Positions 8,160-16,642 of a stretch of 64,000 nt of DNA are shown one piece after another. Each line of letters opens with the position of its first letter. Within the stretch, counting starts at the first letter, position 1. Where the stretch lies: contig NZ_FQYR01000002.1 in the NCBI RefSeq assembly GCF_900141815.1, positions 597,091 through 661,090 on the forward strand, written 5' to 3'. The notes under the pieces are model-generated. The model was not told where the DNA came from and did not search any database. It saw only the letters and a program-made list of their open reading frames with translations. Both the position numbers and the translations under genes were made by a program. The DNA comes from Rubritalea squalenifaciens DSM 18772. Its GTDB lineage: Bacteria > Verrucomicrobiota > Verrucomicrobiia > Verrucomicrobiales > Akkermansiaceae.

Positions 8160-10100
8160 ATGAAGTTCTCTGTACTAAGTCCTCTCGTCTGCGCCTCCAC
8201 GGCCGCAGCCACACTCCTCCTGATCAATTGTAATAAGAACGACCAAAGCTCTCAGCCGGAGAAAGAATCCTCCGCCACCGAAGCTGAGTTGGTTGATTCT
8301 GAAGCTCAGCCGGAGCCTAAGCCAGAACCAGTGGATCCCGCTAGCTTGCCACCAGCGGCTCGCGATATCGCTATCAAGGTGCCGAAAGCTCTGAAAATCC
8401 TTGAGGCTTATCATGGCAAAAGACCAGAGAAAACCATCGAGCGTAAGCTGCACATCGTTTACTGGACTCCTGCTGACCGTGATCCGGCACCAGCCTACCA
8501 GGAGCGCCTGCAGAAGATTCTCGAGCACATCCAGAATTTCTATGCCGATGAGATGGAGTCCCTTGGCTTTGGCAGACAGACCGTCAACCTGGACTACGAT
8601 CCTGAGGGCAAGATGCGTATTCACGTGGTCAGGGGTGAGAAGCCCTATGCTGAATACAACGTGCAAAGTGGAGGCCAGATCCGCAAAGATTGCGTGCCAG
8701 TTCTCAAGAAGGCCGGAATCGATGCCGACAAGGAGACCATCGTGATCTTCTGTAACATGGCGAACTGGAATGAGAAGCACCGCACCATCCGCCAGAACTC
8801 TCCCTACTATGCCTCCGGGACCAGCGTCAAAGGAACCGCCTGGCAGGTGGATTCTGAGATCCTGAATCTGGATGATCTCACCGAGAAAGGGAAATTTGTC
8901 CGCGACGGCCAGTACGGCAAGAAGTCACTCGGTCAGTACAATTCCATCTTCATCGGTGGTATCGCCCACGAGCTCGGTCACGCCCTGTCTTTGCCGCACA
9001 ACCGCGAGACCGCAGATCAGAAGAAGGAGTTTGGTACGGCGCTCATGGGGAATGGTAACTTCACCTACGGCGAGGAATTGCGCGGCGAGAGCCTGGGCTC
9101 TTTCCTGAACCTCGGCCATGGCCTGAAGCTGGCCGCTCACCCTATGTTCAATGGCTCCGCCAAAGGCTTTGGCGAGATCGCCAAGCGCGAGGTGACGAAT
9201 GTAAACATTGAAAACCACGGCAAGTCCTTCACCGTGAGTGGTAACGTGAAGTCGGATATCCCGGTGCATGCGGTTCTCGGCTACATGGATCCTACCGGTG
9301 GCGGTGACTATAATTCACACATGACCGTTTCCATCCCGGATGAAAACGGCGACTTCAGCCTGGAATGCAAGGAGTTGGTTCCTGGTAAGACTGGCCGCCT
9401 GAATATCACCTTCCTGCACGTGAATGGCGATGCTTCCTCCTTTGCTGGTCCAAACGACAAGTATTACCACCCATACTCCGTGGATAAAGAGGGGAATGTG
9501 GATCTCACCCTCGCTCTGATGAAGCTGGAGCTCACAGACTTTTTCGCCGCCGTGAACAAGGGAACTGCCAGCATGGACATGCTCCCAGCGGATGCCAGCC
9601 CGGAAATGCGTGAGATTGCCCAGCGTCTGGTCAATGCGAAGAACCAATCCAGGCCATTGCCGGCACCGGCCGCTCTGCCGGAGAGTACCAAGGAAGTGGT
9701 GCTGACGGATACCAAGTATGAGTCCATCAAGGTGGGCTACGGTCGCCCGGTCTTTGACAAAGTGCCTAGTGAGAATCCCATGCTGGTGGCTGCCGAGCGT
9801 GCCTTCTCCACCGGACTCTTTGCTCACGCGGAGTCCAGAGTGGTTTATACACTCGGCGGAAAATGGAACAAGCTTTCAGGCTTTGCCTCCATGGCAAACG
9901 GTAGCTGGGGAACAGCCGCCTTTGTCATCAAGGGGGATGGCAAGGTGCTCTGGAAATCTGGTAATACCAAGAGTGACCAGCTCAGAAACTTTGACCTCAA
10001 TGTCGAGGGCGTGCAGACCCTCGAGCTCATCACCGAAGACGGTGGTGACGGGATCGGCAGTGACTGGTCCACTTGGTTTGATGTCAAACTCAAGCGCTAA
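8160..10100 (+). CDS. Metzincin-like zinc protease with C-terminal NPCBM domain
   Basis: The ATG at 8160 (646 residues) gives an N-terminal export signal ending near LLINC, possibly a lipoprotein with a poor lipobox; an in-frame ATG at 8073 would add 29 residues. The low-complexity Glu/Pro stretch (about 25-60) is a linker. The zinc site is HELGHALSLPH (about residues 277-287), the HExxHxxxxxH of metzincins. The C-terminal about 140 residues (from VVLTDTKYESIKVGYG) match an NPCBM carbohydrate-binding fold. Likely a surface protease acting on glycoproteins or held on polysaccharide. The gene converges on the haemoglobin gene, 8 bases away. Confidence 0.87.
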   Translation: MKFSVLSPLVCASTAAATLLLINCNKNDQSSQPEKESSATEAELVDSEAQPEPKPEPVDPASLPPAARDIAIKVPKALKILEAYHGKRPEKTIERKLHIVYWTPADRDPAPAYQERLQKILEHIQNFYADEMESLGFGRQTVNLDYDPEGKMRIHVVRGEKPYAEYNVQSGGQIRKDCVPVLKKAGIDADKETIVIFCNMANWNEKHRTIRQNSPYYASGTSVKGTAWQVDSEILNLDDLTEKGKFVRDGQYGKKSLGQYNSIFIGGIAHELGHALSLPHNRETADQKKEFGTALMGNGNFTYGEELRGESLGSFLNLGHGLKLAAHPMFNGSAKGFGEIAKREVTNVNIENHGKSFTVSGNVKSDIPVHAVLGYMDPTGGGDYNSHMTVSIPDENGDFSLECKELVPGKTGRLNITFLHVNGDASSFAGPNDKYYHPYSVDKEGNVDLTLALMKLELTDFFAAVNKGTASMDMLPADASPEMREIAQRLVNAKNQSRPLPAPAALPESTKEVVLTDTKYESIKVGYGRPVFDKVPSENPMLVAAERAFSTGLFAHAESRVVYTLGGKWNKLSGFASMANGSWGTAAFVIKGDGKVLWKSGNTKSDQLRNFDLNVEGVQTLELITEDGGDGIGSDWSTWFDVKLKR

Positions 10101-10108
10101 GTCGCAGC

Positions 10109-10522
10109 TTACTGGTTGGCGCGGGGATTGAAATGGACCCCGCCGCCTTCCGGCGTGTTGCGCATGAAGTCCGCCACTTGGGCAAAAAACTTCGAGAGTG
10201 CTGTGGCTGCTTCGGCTGGGATTTCAGCCTCTACCATGGCGGCGTCCATCAGCTCCACCCAGCGGTCTCGCTCCTTGATGCCGATGGTGAAAGGCATGTG
10301 CCTAGCCCTTAGTCTGGGGTGGCCACGTTTCTGCAGATAGGTTTCATCGGCGGCTAGACGAAAGAGAAGGAAGTCCCTCAGGCGCTCCTCGGCTCCGGCC
10401 ATGTCCGCTTCAGGGTACATGGGTCCGAGAATGTCGTCATCCTTCACTTTGGCGTAAAACGCTTTCGTCATTCTTTCAATTCCGGCTCGACCAACCAGAT
10501 TCATGATGCTTTCTTCGTCCAT
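10109..10522 (-). CDS. Truncated haemoglobin (group II-like)
   Basis: A 137-residue globin of the 2-on-2 type. The order is FYAKVKDDDILGPMYP (helix B/E start), RLRDFLLFRLAADETYLQKRGHPRLRARHMPF (the RARHMPF His is the expected proximal ligand) and IKERDRWVELMDAAM (helix H). The length is normal. These proteins bind O2 or NO; a role in oxygen or nitrosative stress is inferred. A Trp in DRW matches the conserved group II position. Confidence 0.9.
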   Translation of the reverse strand: MDEESIMNLVGRAGIERMTKAFYAKVKDDDILGPMYPEADMAGAEERLRDFLLFRLAADETYLQKRGHPRLRARHMPFTIGIKERDRWVELMDAAMVEAEIPAEAATALSKFFAQVADFMRNTPEGGGVHFNPRANQ

Positions 10523-10619
10523 CGGTGCGTTTGCTGAACTGCTCTTTAGGGCAAGACTACATGATAAAGGTCAGCAGTAAACTAAGATATCCGTTGTTCA
10601 CACGTTCCCACATAAGAAC

Positions 10620-13307
10620 ATGACCCACAATCCTCACGACCAGATTCACTTCGAGGCGCCCTCGCTGGAAGAAGTAGAATCTTTACTACCCAAGTATCAC
10701 TTTGAGTCGTTCATCGCCAAAGGTGGCATGGGCGCTGTATACAAAGCTACTCAAATTTCCCTGGATAGGCCGGTAGCTATCAAAGTGCTGCCAAAGGAAT
10801 TCGGAGCAGACGCTTCTTTCCGCGAATCTTTCGAGACAGAGGCCAAGATGATGGCCCGTCTCAATCATCCAAACCTGATTGCCGTTTATGATTTCGGTGA
10901 AATCGAAGGCTTGCTCTACATTGTCATGGAGCTTGTCCCCGGTAAGTCCCTTTACGAAAAGGCCTACGGTAAGGCGATCAAGCAAGAGACTGCGATCGAT
11001 ATCATCCGCCAGATCTGTGAAGGTCTGGATCACGCTCATGAGTCCGGCGTTCTCCACCGTGACATCAAGCCGGCCAATATTCTCCTGAAGAAGAAAATTC
11101 CGAAGATTGGTGACTTTGGTCTCGCCCGAGCCGTTGGAAACTCTGAGTCTGGCGGTGTCATCTACGGAACTCCTGGCTACACAGCACCCGAGGTACTTAA
11201 CAGCCCGGACAATGTAGACCAGCGTGCGGATATCTACTCTGTGGGCATCATGCTCTATGAGCTTCTGACTGGAGCCAAGCCGGAAGGCCCTTATCAGGCC
11301 GTCCACACTCATGTCGATTGTGACCAGCGCCTGGACAAAGTGATCCGCAAGGCGATCAACCCGAACATGAGGTTGCGCTTTTCGACGGCCAAGGAAATGG
11401 GCGACGAACTCGCTGAAATCCTGCGTACTCTTTCAGCACCGCCGACAGGGGGGCTCCGAGCTGCGCCTGCGGCGAAGAAGTCTTCAGTCAATCTCGGGGT
11501 TCCCGGGACCGCTGCACGCCAAACCGGTGCCAAGCTGAAACCTGCGGCCCAGCCTGTGACGCCTGCCGCAAAGCTGGCCACGCCCGGAGCTGCAGGTGCC
11601 GCACCTGCCAGGCCGGCGACTCCGTCTACCGCCAAGGTGGATGTGACCGGCAATAGCACGGTGACACGGAATATCGTGATCATCATCATTCTTCTGGTGG
11701 CGATCTATGTGGCTCAGGACCAGCTCTCCAAACGCAAGGAGCGCGTTGCTCAGCAGCAGGAGCAGATCGACAGGGAAGAGGCTCAAAGGAAAAAAGAGCG
11801 TGAGGACATCATCGCTGCCCAGAAAGCTCAATATCAGAACGGGAACAGACAGAATGATAATTCTGGATCAACGAGCCCGAAGCCTAAGCCAAAGCCGGCT
11901 CCGAAGCCCTTGACCAAACTTGAGGCTCTGGAGAGTTTGAAAGACGTCTTGGCAAGCGGACGCCGTCCGCTGAGCGAGATGCCCAAGGAGACCTTCTACC
12001 TGAGTAGCAAGTCTCGCATGCTTCTTTATGTGCAGACACCAATGACTTGGCAGCAAGCCGATCAGTGGTGCCGCGCGCACGGCGCATATCTCGCCACCGT
12101 GCGTGATAGTGCGGATGCAGCGTCCATCGCAGAGAAAATTCCAGCCGCCACTACCGCCTGGGTCGGAGCTGGTAAAGCTGGCAGAAACCTCTGGGCCTGG
12201 TCAGATGGTACCGTGTATGCCAATGACTTGGGATTGCGTAAGACAAGCAAGCTCTTCTACGTGGGGCTGAGCTCAGATGCCATTTTTGAGCTGCTCAATT
12301 CCAAGGACAAGCAGCCTTTCGTGATGGAGTGGCGTGTAGATGGCAGTCAGCCTGGTGGTATCCGCGAGCGACTCCAGTTCACCAGACAGACGCTGAACCA
12401 GATTGATCCTATTTACCCTCCGGGTACGTACTCCATCGGCAGCCGTAATTTCTGCCTGGTCTATGAGCCTAGCACCTTTGCTCAGGCGAGAAGTCTGGCC
12501 AAGGATGCCGGCGGTGAACTCTTCGTGCCGACTGATCAGACAGAGTTGGAAGCCGTGAAGGAGTTTCTTGCTGAGACATTGCCTGCAGGTGAGATGGCCT
12601 GGATCGGTGGCCAGCGCTCCGGCGACAAATGGACCTGGATTACGGGTGAGCCATGGAGTTTTGCAAACTGGGATCAGAACTATCCCGGAGATGGAAAGCT
12701 TGTGGCCGCCTTTGGTGCGGAATCTTCGCCATGGAGAGATCTTACTTCTTCGGATCGAGTTTCGTATATCCTGATCGAGTGGAGCAAGGACAAGGCGAAG
12801 TTTACCCCAGAGCAGCTCAGTGAAGATGCTGCCAATGTGAATGCCTCATTTGCATCTCTGCGCACGAAGGCTGAGCAGCTCTTGGCCAAGGAGAATACGG
12901 CCAGAGAAGAGCAGCATGCCGAGAACATCAAACGTCTCGAGTGGGATATTGACACCTACTTCAATGGACTCACCAAAGGGGACAAAGAAATCCAGGGCAA
13001 ATTGCTTGAAGCACTCAAGACCACCTTCGTCGGTAAGGAAAGGCTTCCTGATGAGATCGAGAACAAGGGGCCTAGCCAGAAGGTCAGAGGCTTTACCAGC
13101 TACGGTTATGACAAGCAGCAGCGGATCGAAAAAGAGTTCCTCGCAGATGTGGACAAGATCCGCATGGCCTACATTCGCCAGCTCAAGAAAGTCAGGGATG
13201 ACCTAGTCTCCAAAGGGCAAATCACCGCTTCCCGTTCTGTGGAAGATGAGATCTCTGCTGCGCAGAAGTCGACTAAGTCCTTCCTCGAGTTGATGGGAGT
13301 CGAGTAG
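10620..13307 (+). CDS. Membrane Ser/Thr protein kinase with two C-type-lectin-like domains
   Basis: 895 residues. The N-terminal PknB-type kinase is complete: Gly-rich loop AKGGMGAVY (about 34), catalytic Lys in VAIKVL (54), HRDIKPAN (146-153), DFGLA (165) and GTPGYTAPEV. A Pro/Ala-rich linker (about 280-345) leads to one membrane helix (about 351-368). Outside are a charged coiled coil, two lectin-like modules (about 458-570 and 607-725, each with a W-G/W-x-W pattern) and a long C-terminal coiled coil (740-895). Topology suggests extracytoplasmic sensing of a ligand coupled to phosphorylation inside. The sugar-binding residues of classic lectins are not clear, so ligand type is unknown. It is paralogous to the next gene. 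Confidence 0.92.
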   Translation: MTHNPHDQIHFEAPSLEEVESLLPKYHFESFIAKGGMGAVYKATQISLDRPVAIKVLPKEFGADASFRESFETEAKMMARLNHPNLIAVYDFGEIEGLLYIVMELVPGKSLYEKAYGKAIKQETAIDIIRQICEGLDHAHESGVLHRDIKPANILLKKKIPKIGDFGLARAVGNSESGGVIYGTPGYTAPEVLNSPDNVDQRADIYSVGIMLYELLTGAKPEGPYQAVHTHVDCDQRLDKVIRKAINPNMRLRFSTAKEMGDELAEILRTLSAPPTGGLRAAPAAKKSSVNLGVPGTAARQTGAKLKPAAQPVTPAAKLATPGAAGAAPARPATPSTAKVDVTGNSTVTRNIVIIIILLVAIYVAQDQLSKRKERVAQQQEQIDREEAQRKKEREDIIAAQKAQYQNGNRQNDNSGSTSPKPKPKPAPKPLTKLEALESLKDVLASGRRPLSEMPKETFYLSSKSRMLLYVQTPMTWQQADQWCRAHGAYLATVRDSADAASIAEKIPAATTAWVGAGKAGRNLWAWSDGTVYANDLGLRKTSKLFYVGLSSDAIFELLNSKDKQPFVMEWRVDGSQPGGIRERLQFTRQTLNQIDPIYPPGTYSIGSRNFCLVYEPSTFAQARSLAKDAGGELFVPTDQTELEAVKEFLAETLPAGEMAWIGGQRSGDKWTWITGEPWSFANWDQNYPGDGKLVAAFGAESSPWRDLTSSDRVSYILIEWSKDKAKFTPEQLSEDAANVNASFASLRTKAEQLLAKENTAREEQHAENIKRLEWDIDTYFNGLTKGDKEIQGKLLEALKTTFVGKERLPDEIENKGPSQKVRGFTSYGYDKQQRIEKEFLADVDKIRMAYIRQLKKVRDDLVSKGQITASRSVEDEISAAQKSTKSFLELMGVE

Positions 13308-13331
13308 ACCGATCACTCGCAATCTTTTATA

Positions 13332-13373
13332 ATCCTCACTCGATTACTGATCTATCGGGTGGGGATTTTTTTT
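13332..13373 (+). terminator. Rho-independent terminator after lectin-domain kinase
   Basis: A 13-bp stem (13332-13344 with 13354-13366) in which two positions are G-U wobbles, followed directly by a run of eight T. It lies 25 bases after the stop. Confidence 0.9.
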
Positions 13374-13608
13374 GTAACTTTGACCGCAACTTTTGCGTAC
13401 TACGTGTAGTTGATTCCTAAATGAATCGAGAGTGTCACGATTTTTGTGTGGTGTTAGGCTGTAGGCTGGATCCATTGTTCTGCCGTGCTTTGACGACGCA
13501 TTTTTTAAATTTTGACTAGATTATTCAGGATAATTAACTTTATAAGCCCCGCAGAGGATCGTGTGTCATTCCTCTGAAGTTGCTGAAAATACCGCATAAA
13601 AAGTGATT
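13374..13608. other. Intergenic region before second kinase
   Basis: AT-rich leader of about 235 bases with no gene. It should hold the promoter of the second kinase, which does not share a transcript with the first because of the terminator at 13332. No clear operator was seen. A TGTTAGG hexamer-type site occurs near 13452. Confidence 0.35.
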
Positions 13609-15402
13609 ATGAATCAATTTACCCCACCTCAACCTGAGGAACTTAATAATCTTTTTTCTGCCTACCGTGTCGATGGATTCATCGCACAGGGAGGAATGGG
13701 TGCCGTGTACCATGGTACACAGGTCTCCCTGGACCGTCCCGTGGCGATCAAGATTTTACCAGACGTGTTTGGAGAAGATCCAAGCTATCGTCAGTCCTTT
13801 GAAACAGAAGCCAAGGCGATGGCTCGTCTCAACCATCCTAACCTGGTCGGAATCTATGATTTCGGTGAGCTGGATGGCATGCTCTACATCATCATGGAAT
13901 ACGTGCAGGGGAGATCCTTGCATGAATCGGCCCATGGCCAGGTGGTGGAAGAGGAAGAGGCCGCCCGTCTTATTCTGGATATCTGCCGCGGTCTGGAGCA
14001 CGCCCATGAGGCAGGCCTGATTCACCGGGATATCAAGCCGGCCAATATCCTGATTGATGATCAGGTGCGCCCGAAAATCGTGGATTTCGGTCTGGCGAGA
14101 CCGCTCGAGGGTGATGAAGGAGGCGGTGTCGTCTTTGGTACGCCTGGCTATACCGCTCCAGAGGTGCTCAATCATCCGGAGAACGTGGACCAGCGTTCGG
14201 ACATCTATTCCGTGGGTGTCATGCTCTATGAGCTACTCACTGGTGGAATGCCTGTGGATCCTTACATGAGCCCGAGCGAGGCTGCGGAGGCCGATGAGCG
14301 CTTTGATAACATTGTAGCTCGAGCCATCCAGCCGGATCCGGAACACAGATACTCATCTGTCTCTGAAATGGCTGAGGATCTCGAGGAACTCCTTCGCTCA
14401 CTGACCAATCCTGAGCCAGTCCCGTCACCTCCAACCAGCCGCTTGCTCACCACTGCCAATACGCCGGCAGCCATGGGGGCTCGGCCACTTGCTGGAGCTA
14501 CCGTAGGTGCTCTACGTACCCCGGCTCCAACCTATCTGGCTTCCAGTAAAAAGAAGAGCCCAGTAGTTCCTCTCCTGCTGGTGGCAGGTCTGGCGGTAGT
14601 CGGTGTCGTGGCTTATAATTCCATGTCCAAGCAGGATGAGCCTGCGCCAACTCCAGTAGCGACAGAGACTGCCGAGCAGGAAGCCGCGCGCATCCGTGCG
14701 GAAAAAGAGGCCGATATGGAGAAGCAGCGTGAAGCCCGCAGGCTCAAAAAGCAGCAGGAAGAAGAACTGCGCCTCGCCAAGGCGGCTGAGCGCGAGGCGG
14801 AAATGCGTGCCTTCAAAGCTGAACTCCAGGCAGGCCGTGGCAGAGTCGCGGAGCCTGAGGAGGTTTCGAGGCCTGTAGTTGTCGAGGATGCAGAGATCCA
14901 GACATTTGACCACAAGGCCTTCATCAAGGGCTTGAGACAGGATGTCGTCATTCACAATTCCTCCACAGTAGAAGAATACAATGAAGAGATCGCCAAGAAC
15001 ATCGACCGCTACAATCGTGAGATCAAGCGTGCGGTGCGCAAGCTGAACAATGGCGAGCGTGACGGGGTGGAAATGAAGGCCGAGGCCTTCTATGGCGCGA
15101 TGCAGCAGAACCAGTACATCCCTGAGAAAGTTTCTGGTGAGCACTTCGTCATTACGCGTTCCCACTTTGAGTATTTCAGAGACCAGCGGGACATCGACCA
15201 GCGTTACGAGCAGCAGTTCAGCACCATGCGTTCTGAGTATGTGAGGGCTTGCGAGAAGAAGCTCAAGGAGCTGGATGCCCAAGCACAGAAAGAGGGTATC
15301 GAGGCGCTTAAGGCTGAGGTCGAGTCCATCCGCGAGGATAAGACGAGAATCCGTCTGATTGCCAGAGGACTGCCTCTTCCTGATGAGCAGGCCGGTTCCT
15401 AA
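13609..15402 (+). CDS. Membrane Ser/Thr protein kinase (PknB-type) with coiled-coil tail
   Basis: 597 residues from the ATG at 13609 (the GTG two codons earlier is less likely). The kinase domain resembles its neighbour closely: AQGGMGAVY (about 26), VAIKIL, HRDIKPAN (139-146), DFGLARP, FGTPGYTAPEV. A linker is followed by one membrane helix (about 317-338). The extracytoplasmic part lacks lectin domains; it has a Lys/Glu/Arg-rich coiled coil (about 350-430) and then a helical C-terminus. It probably arose with its neighbour by duplication and gained a different sensor. It is terminated by the hairpin at 15430. Confidence 0.92.
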   Translation: MNQFTPPQPEELNNLFSAYRVDGFIAQGGMGAVYHGTQVSLDRPVAIKILPDVFGEDPSYRQSFETEAKAMARLNHPNLVGIYDFGELDGMLYIIMEYVQGRSLHESAHGQVVEEEEAARLILDICRGLEHAHEAGLIHRDIKPANILIDDQVRPKIVDFGLARPLEGDEGGGVVFGTPGYTAPEVLNHPENVDQRSDIYSVGVMLYELLTGGMPVDPYMSPSEAAEADERFDNIVARAIQPDPEHRYSSVSEMAEDLEELLRSLTNPEPVPSPPTSRLLTTANTPAAMGARPLAGATVGALRTPAPTYLASSKKKSPVVPLLLVAGLAVVGVVAYNSMSKQDEPAPTPVATETAEQEAARIRAEKEADMEKQREARRLKKQQEEELRLAKAAEREAEMRAFKAELQAGRGRVAEPEEVSRPVVVEDAEIQTFDHKAFIKGLRQDVVIHNSSTVEEYNEEIAKNIDRYNREIKRAVRKLNNGERDGVEMKAEAFYGAMQQNQYIPEKVSGEHFVITRSHFEYFRDQRDIDQRYEQQFSTMRSEYVRACEKKLKELDAQAQKEGIEALKAEVESIREDKTRIRLIARGLPLPDEQAGS

Positions 15403-15429
15403 GCCTGATCTCCAGTAATAGATTTACCC

Positions 15430-15467
15430 ATGCCGCTCACCGTTTGCCGGGAGCGGCATTTCATTTT
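15430..15467 (+). terminator. Rho-independent terminator after second kinase
   Basis: Perfect 9-bp arms ATGCCGCTC (15430-15438) and GAGCGGCAT (15451-15459) with a 12-base loop and a T-rich tail (15459-15467). The ATG inside the left arm could be mistaken for the start of the next gene, but the real start is at 15523. Confidence 0.88.
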
Positions 15468-15522
15468 TACGAGTTTGGAAAAAAGGTTCGTCCTTCGCGG
15501 GCTATATGGCTACAGTGCCGCC

Positions 15523-15885
15523 GTGCTTCAGATCGTATTCAATGAAATTAGTGCCGCCGAGCTATCCAGAATGGATACCTTGGATCAGCTGGATTTGTTA
15601 GATTCCTTCCAGGTCACCAGAGAAAAGCTGGAAGACATGGATGGGGGGGATTTCGCCAAGCTGGAGCGCGATGATAAAGTGCTCTACCGTTTCCGTGCCA
15701 AAGAGTATCGTATCTACTTTGAGGTACAGGATGATCTGGTCGTGGTGCACCGCGTTCTGCACAAGAACACCTTCTCAGATTTCCTCTTCCGCTCTAAAAT
15801 GCCTGTCGGTGAGGATGAGGCGCTCAGCCAGAGCAAGCATTTCTGGAAGCTCATCGATGAGGGCCGCAATGCCCGCAGGATGTAA
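15523..15885 (+). CDS. RelE/ParE-superfamily-like protein
   Basis: 120 residues from the GTG at 15523 (VLQIVFNEIS). The earlier in-frame ATG at 15430 lies in the left arm of a terminator hairpin, so it is rejected. The core 'DKVLYRFRAKEYRIYFEVQDDLVVVHRVLHK' resembles the beta-sheet of RelE-like toxins, and the N-terminus has a 'DQLDLLDSFQVT' helix. No antitoxin gene lies next to it. It may be a housekeeping RelE-fold protein of Verrucomicrobia or an orphan toxin; RNase activity is not proven by any residue I can point to. Confidence 0.6.
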   Translation: MLQIVFNEISAAELSRMDTLDQLDLLDSFQVTREKLEDMDGGDFAKLERDDKVLYRFRAKEYRIYFEVQDDLVVVHRVLHKNTFSDFLFRSKMPVGEDEALSQSKHFWKLIDEGRNARRM

Positions 15886-15930
15886 TTCCGGATCTCTCCG
15901 GGGGTCAGTAGATCCATAAAATAAGCTTTC

Positions 15931-15964
15931 GAACCCGTAATCTGTCTAGGATTAGCGGGTTCTT
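15931..15964 (+). terminator. Hairpin after RelE-like gene
   Basis: GAACCC-G-TAATC (15931-15942) pairs with GATTA-GC-GGGTTC (15950-15962) with a small bulge, and the tail (TCTTT) is only mildly T-rich. A probable terminator 45 bases after the stop. Confidence 0.55.
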
Positions 15965-16036
15965 TCGCTTGGGGCTTGCCCATCGCCTGCGGAACGTGTT
16001 AGGAATGATGCTGAATATTTTTTCTAACTTAATCTT

Positions 16037-16627
16037 ATGAAGGGAATTATCTACGGCGTCATCGGTGCTGCTATCGCATATTTGGTTATCCACGTCTACC
16101 GGACAGCGGGGCCGGAGGATGTCTTCCTGAGGATGAGTGTTTCGATTCTCGCTGGTCTCTACATCGGCCTAATGTTTATTACTTATGCGCTGCCTCTTAT
16201 CTCGGATGCGGTCGCCCGTCTCCTCTACAGTGATCCTGGTGGTGAGCCTGAGATCGAGGATCCTATGCACGATGGACGGGCCTTGATGGCTCAGGGAGAT
16301 TACGCAGGTGCACTCAAGGAATTCCGTAAAGTCACGGAGACGGATACTGAGAACCGTATGCCTTGGATCGAAATGGCCAAGATCCAGCTGACGCAAATGG
16401 AAGACCCTGATGGTGCGGTAGCTATACTCAAGGAAGGCCTGGAAAGCCATGAGTGGAGAGTCAATGACGCTGCCTACTTCATGTTCCGCATGGCGGAGAT
16501 CCATCTCAAAGAACGTGAGGACAAGGATTCTGCCGTGAATATCCTCAGGCAAGTGATCGAGCTCTTTCCTGAGACTCGTCATTCGGCCAATGCGACCCAT
16601 CAGCTCCGCGAGCTTGGTGCTCTCTAA
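16037..16627 (+). CDS. TPR-repeat inner-membrane protein
   Basis: 196 residues. Two membrane helices (about 5-20 and 35-58) are followed by a cytoplasmic or periplasmic TPR array: 'GRALMAQGDYAGALKEFRKVTETDTENRMPWIEMAKIQ' and two more degenerate units with 'AVNILRQVIELFPET' near the end. TPRs mediate protein contacts, and the partner is unknown. The ComEC-like gene begins 15 bases later and is probably co-transcribed. Confidence 0.78.
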   Translation: MKGIIYGVIGAAIAYLVIHVYRTAGPEDVFLRMSVSILAGLYIGLMFITYALPLISDAVARLLYSDPGGEPEIEDPMHDGRALMAQGDYAGALKEFRKVTETDTENRMPWIEMAKIQLTQMEDPDGAVAILKEGLESHEWRVNDAAYFMFRMAEIHLKEREDKDSAVNILRQVIELFPETRHSANATHQLRELGAL

Positions 16628-16642
16628 CTGTTCTCTCACTAT

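Noticed and set aside
15430..15522. ATG at 15430 as start of the RelE-like gene
   Set aside because: The ATG is in the left arm of a perfect terminator hairpin for the kinase gene; homology-like sequence begins at GTG 15523.
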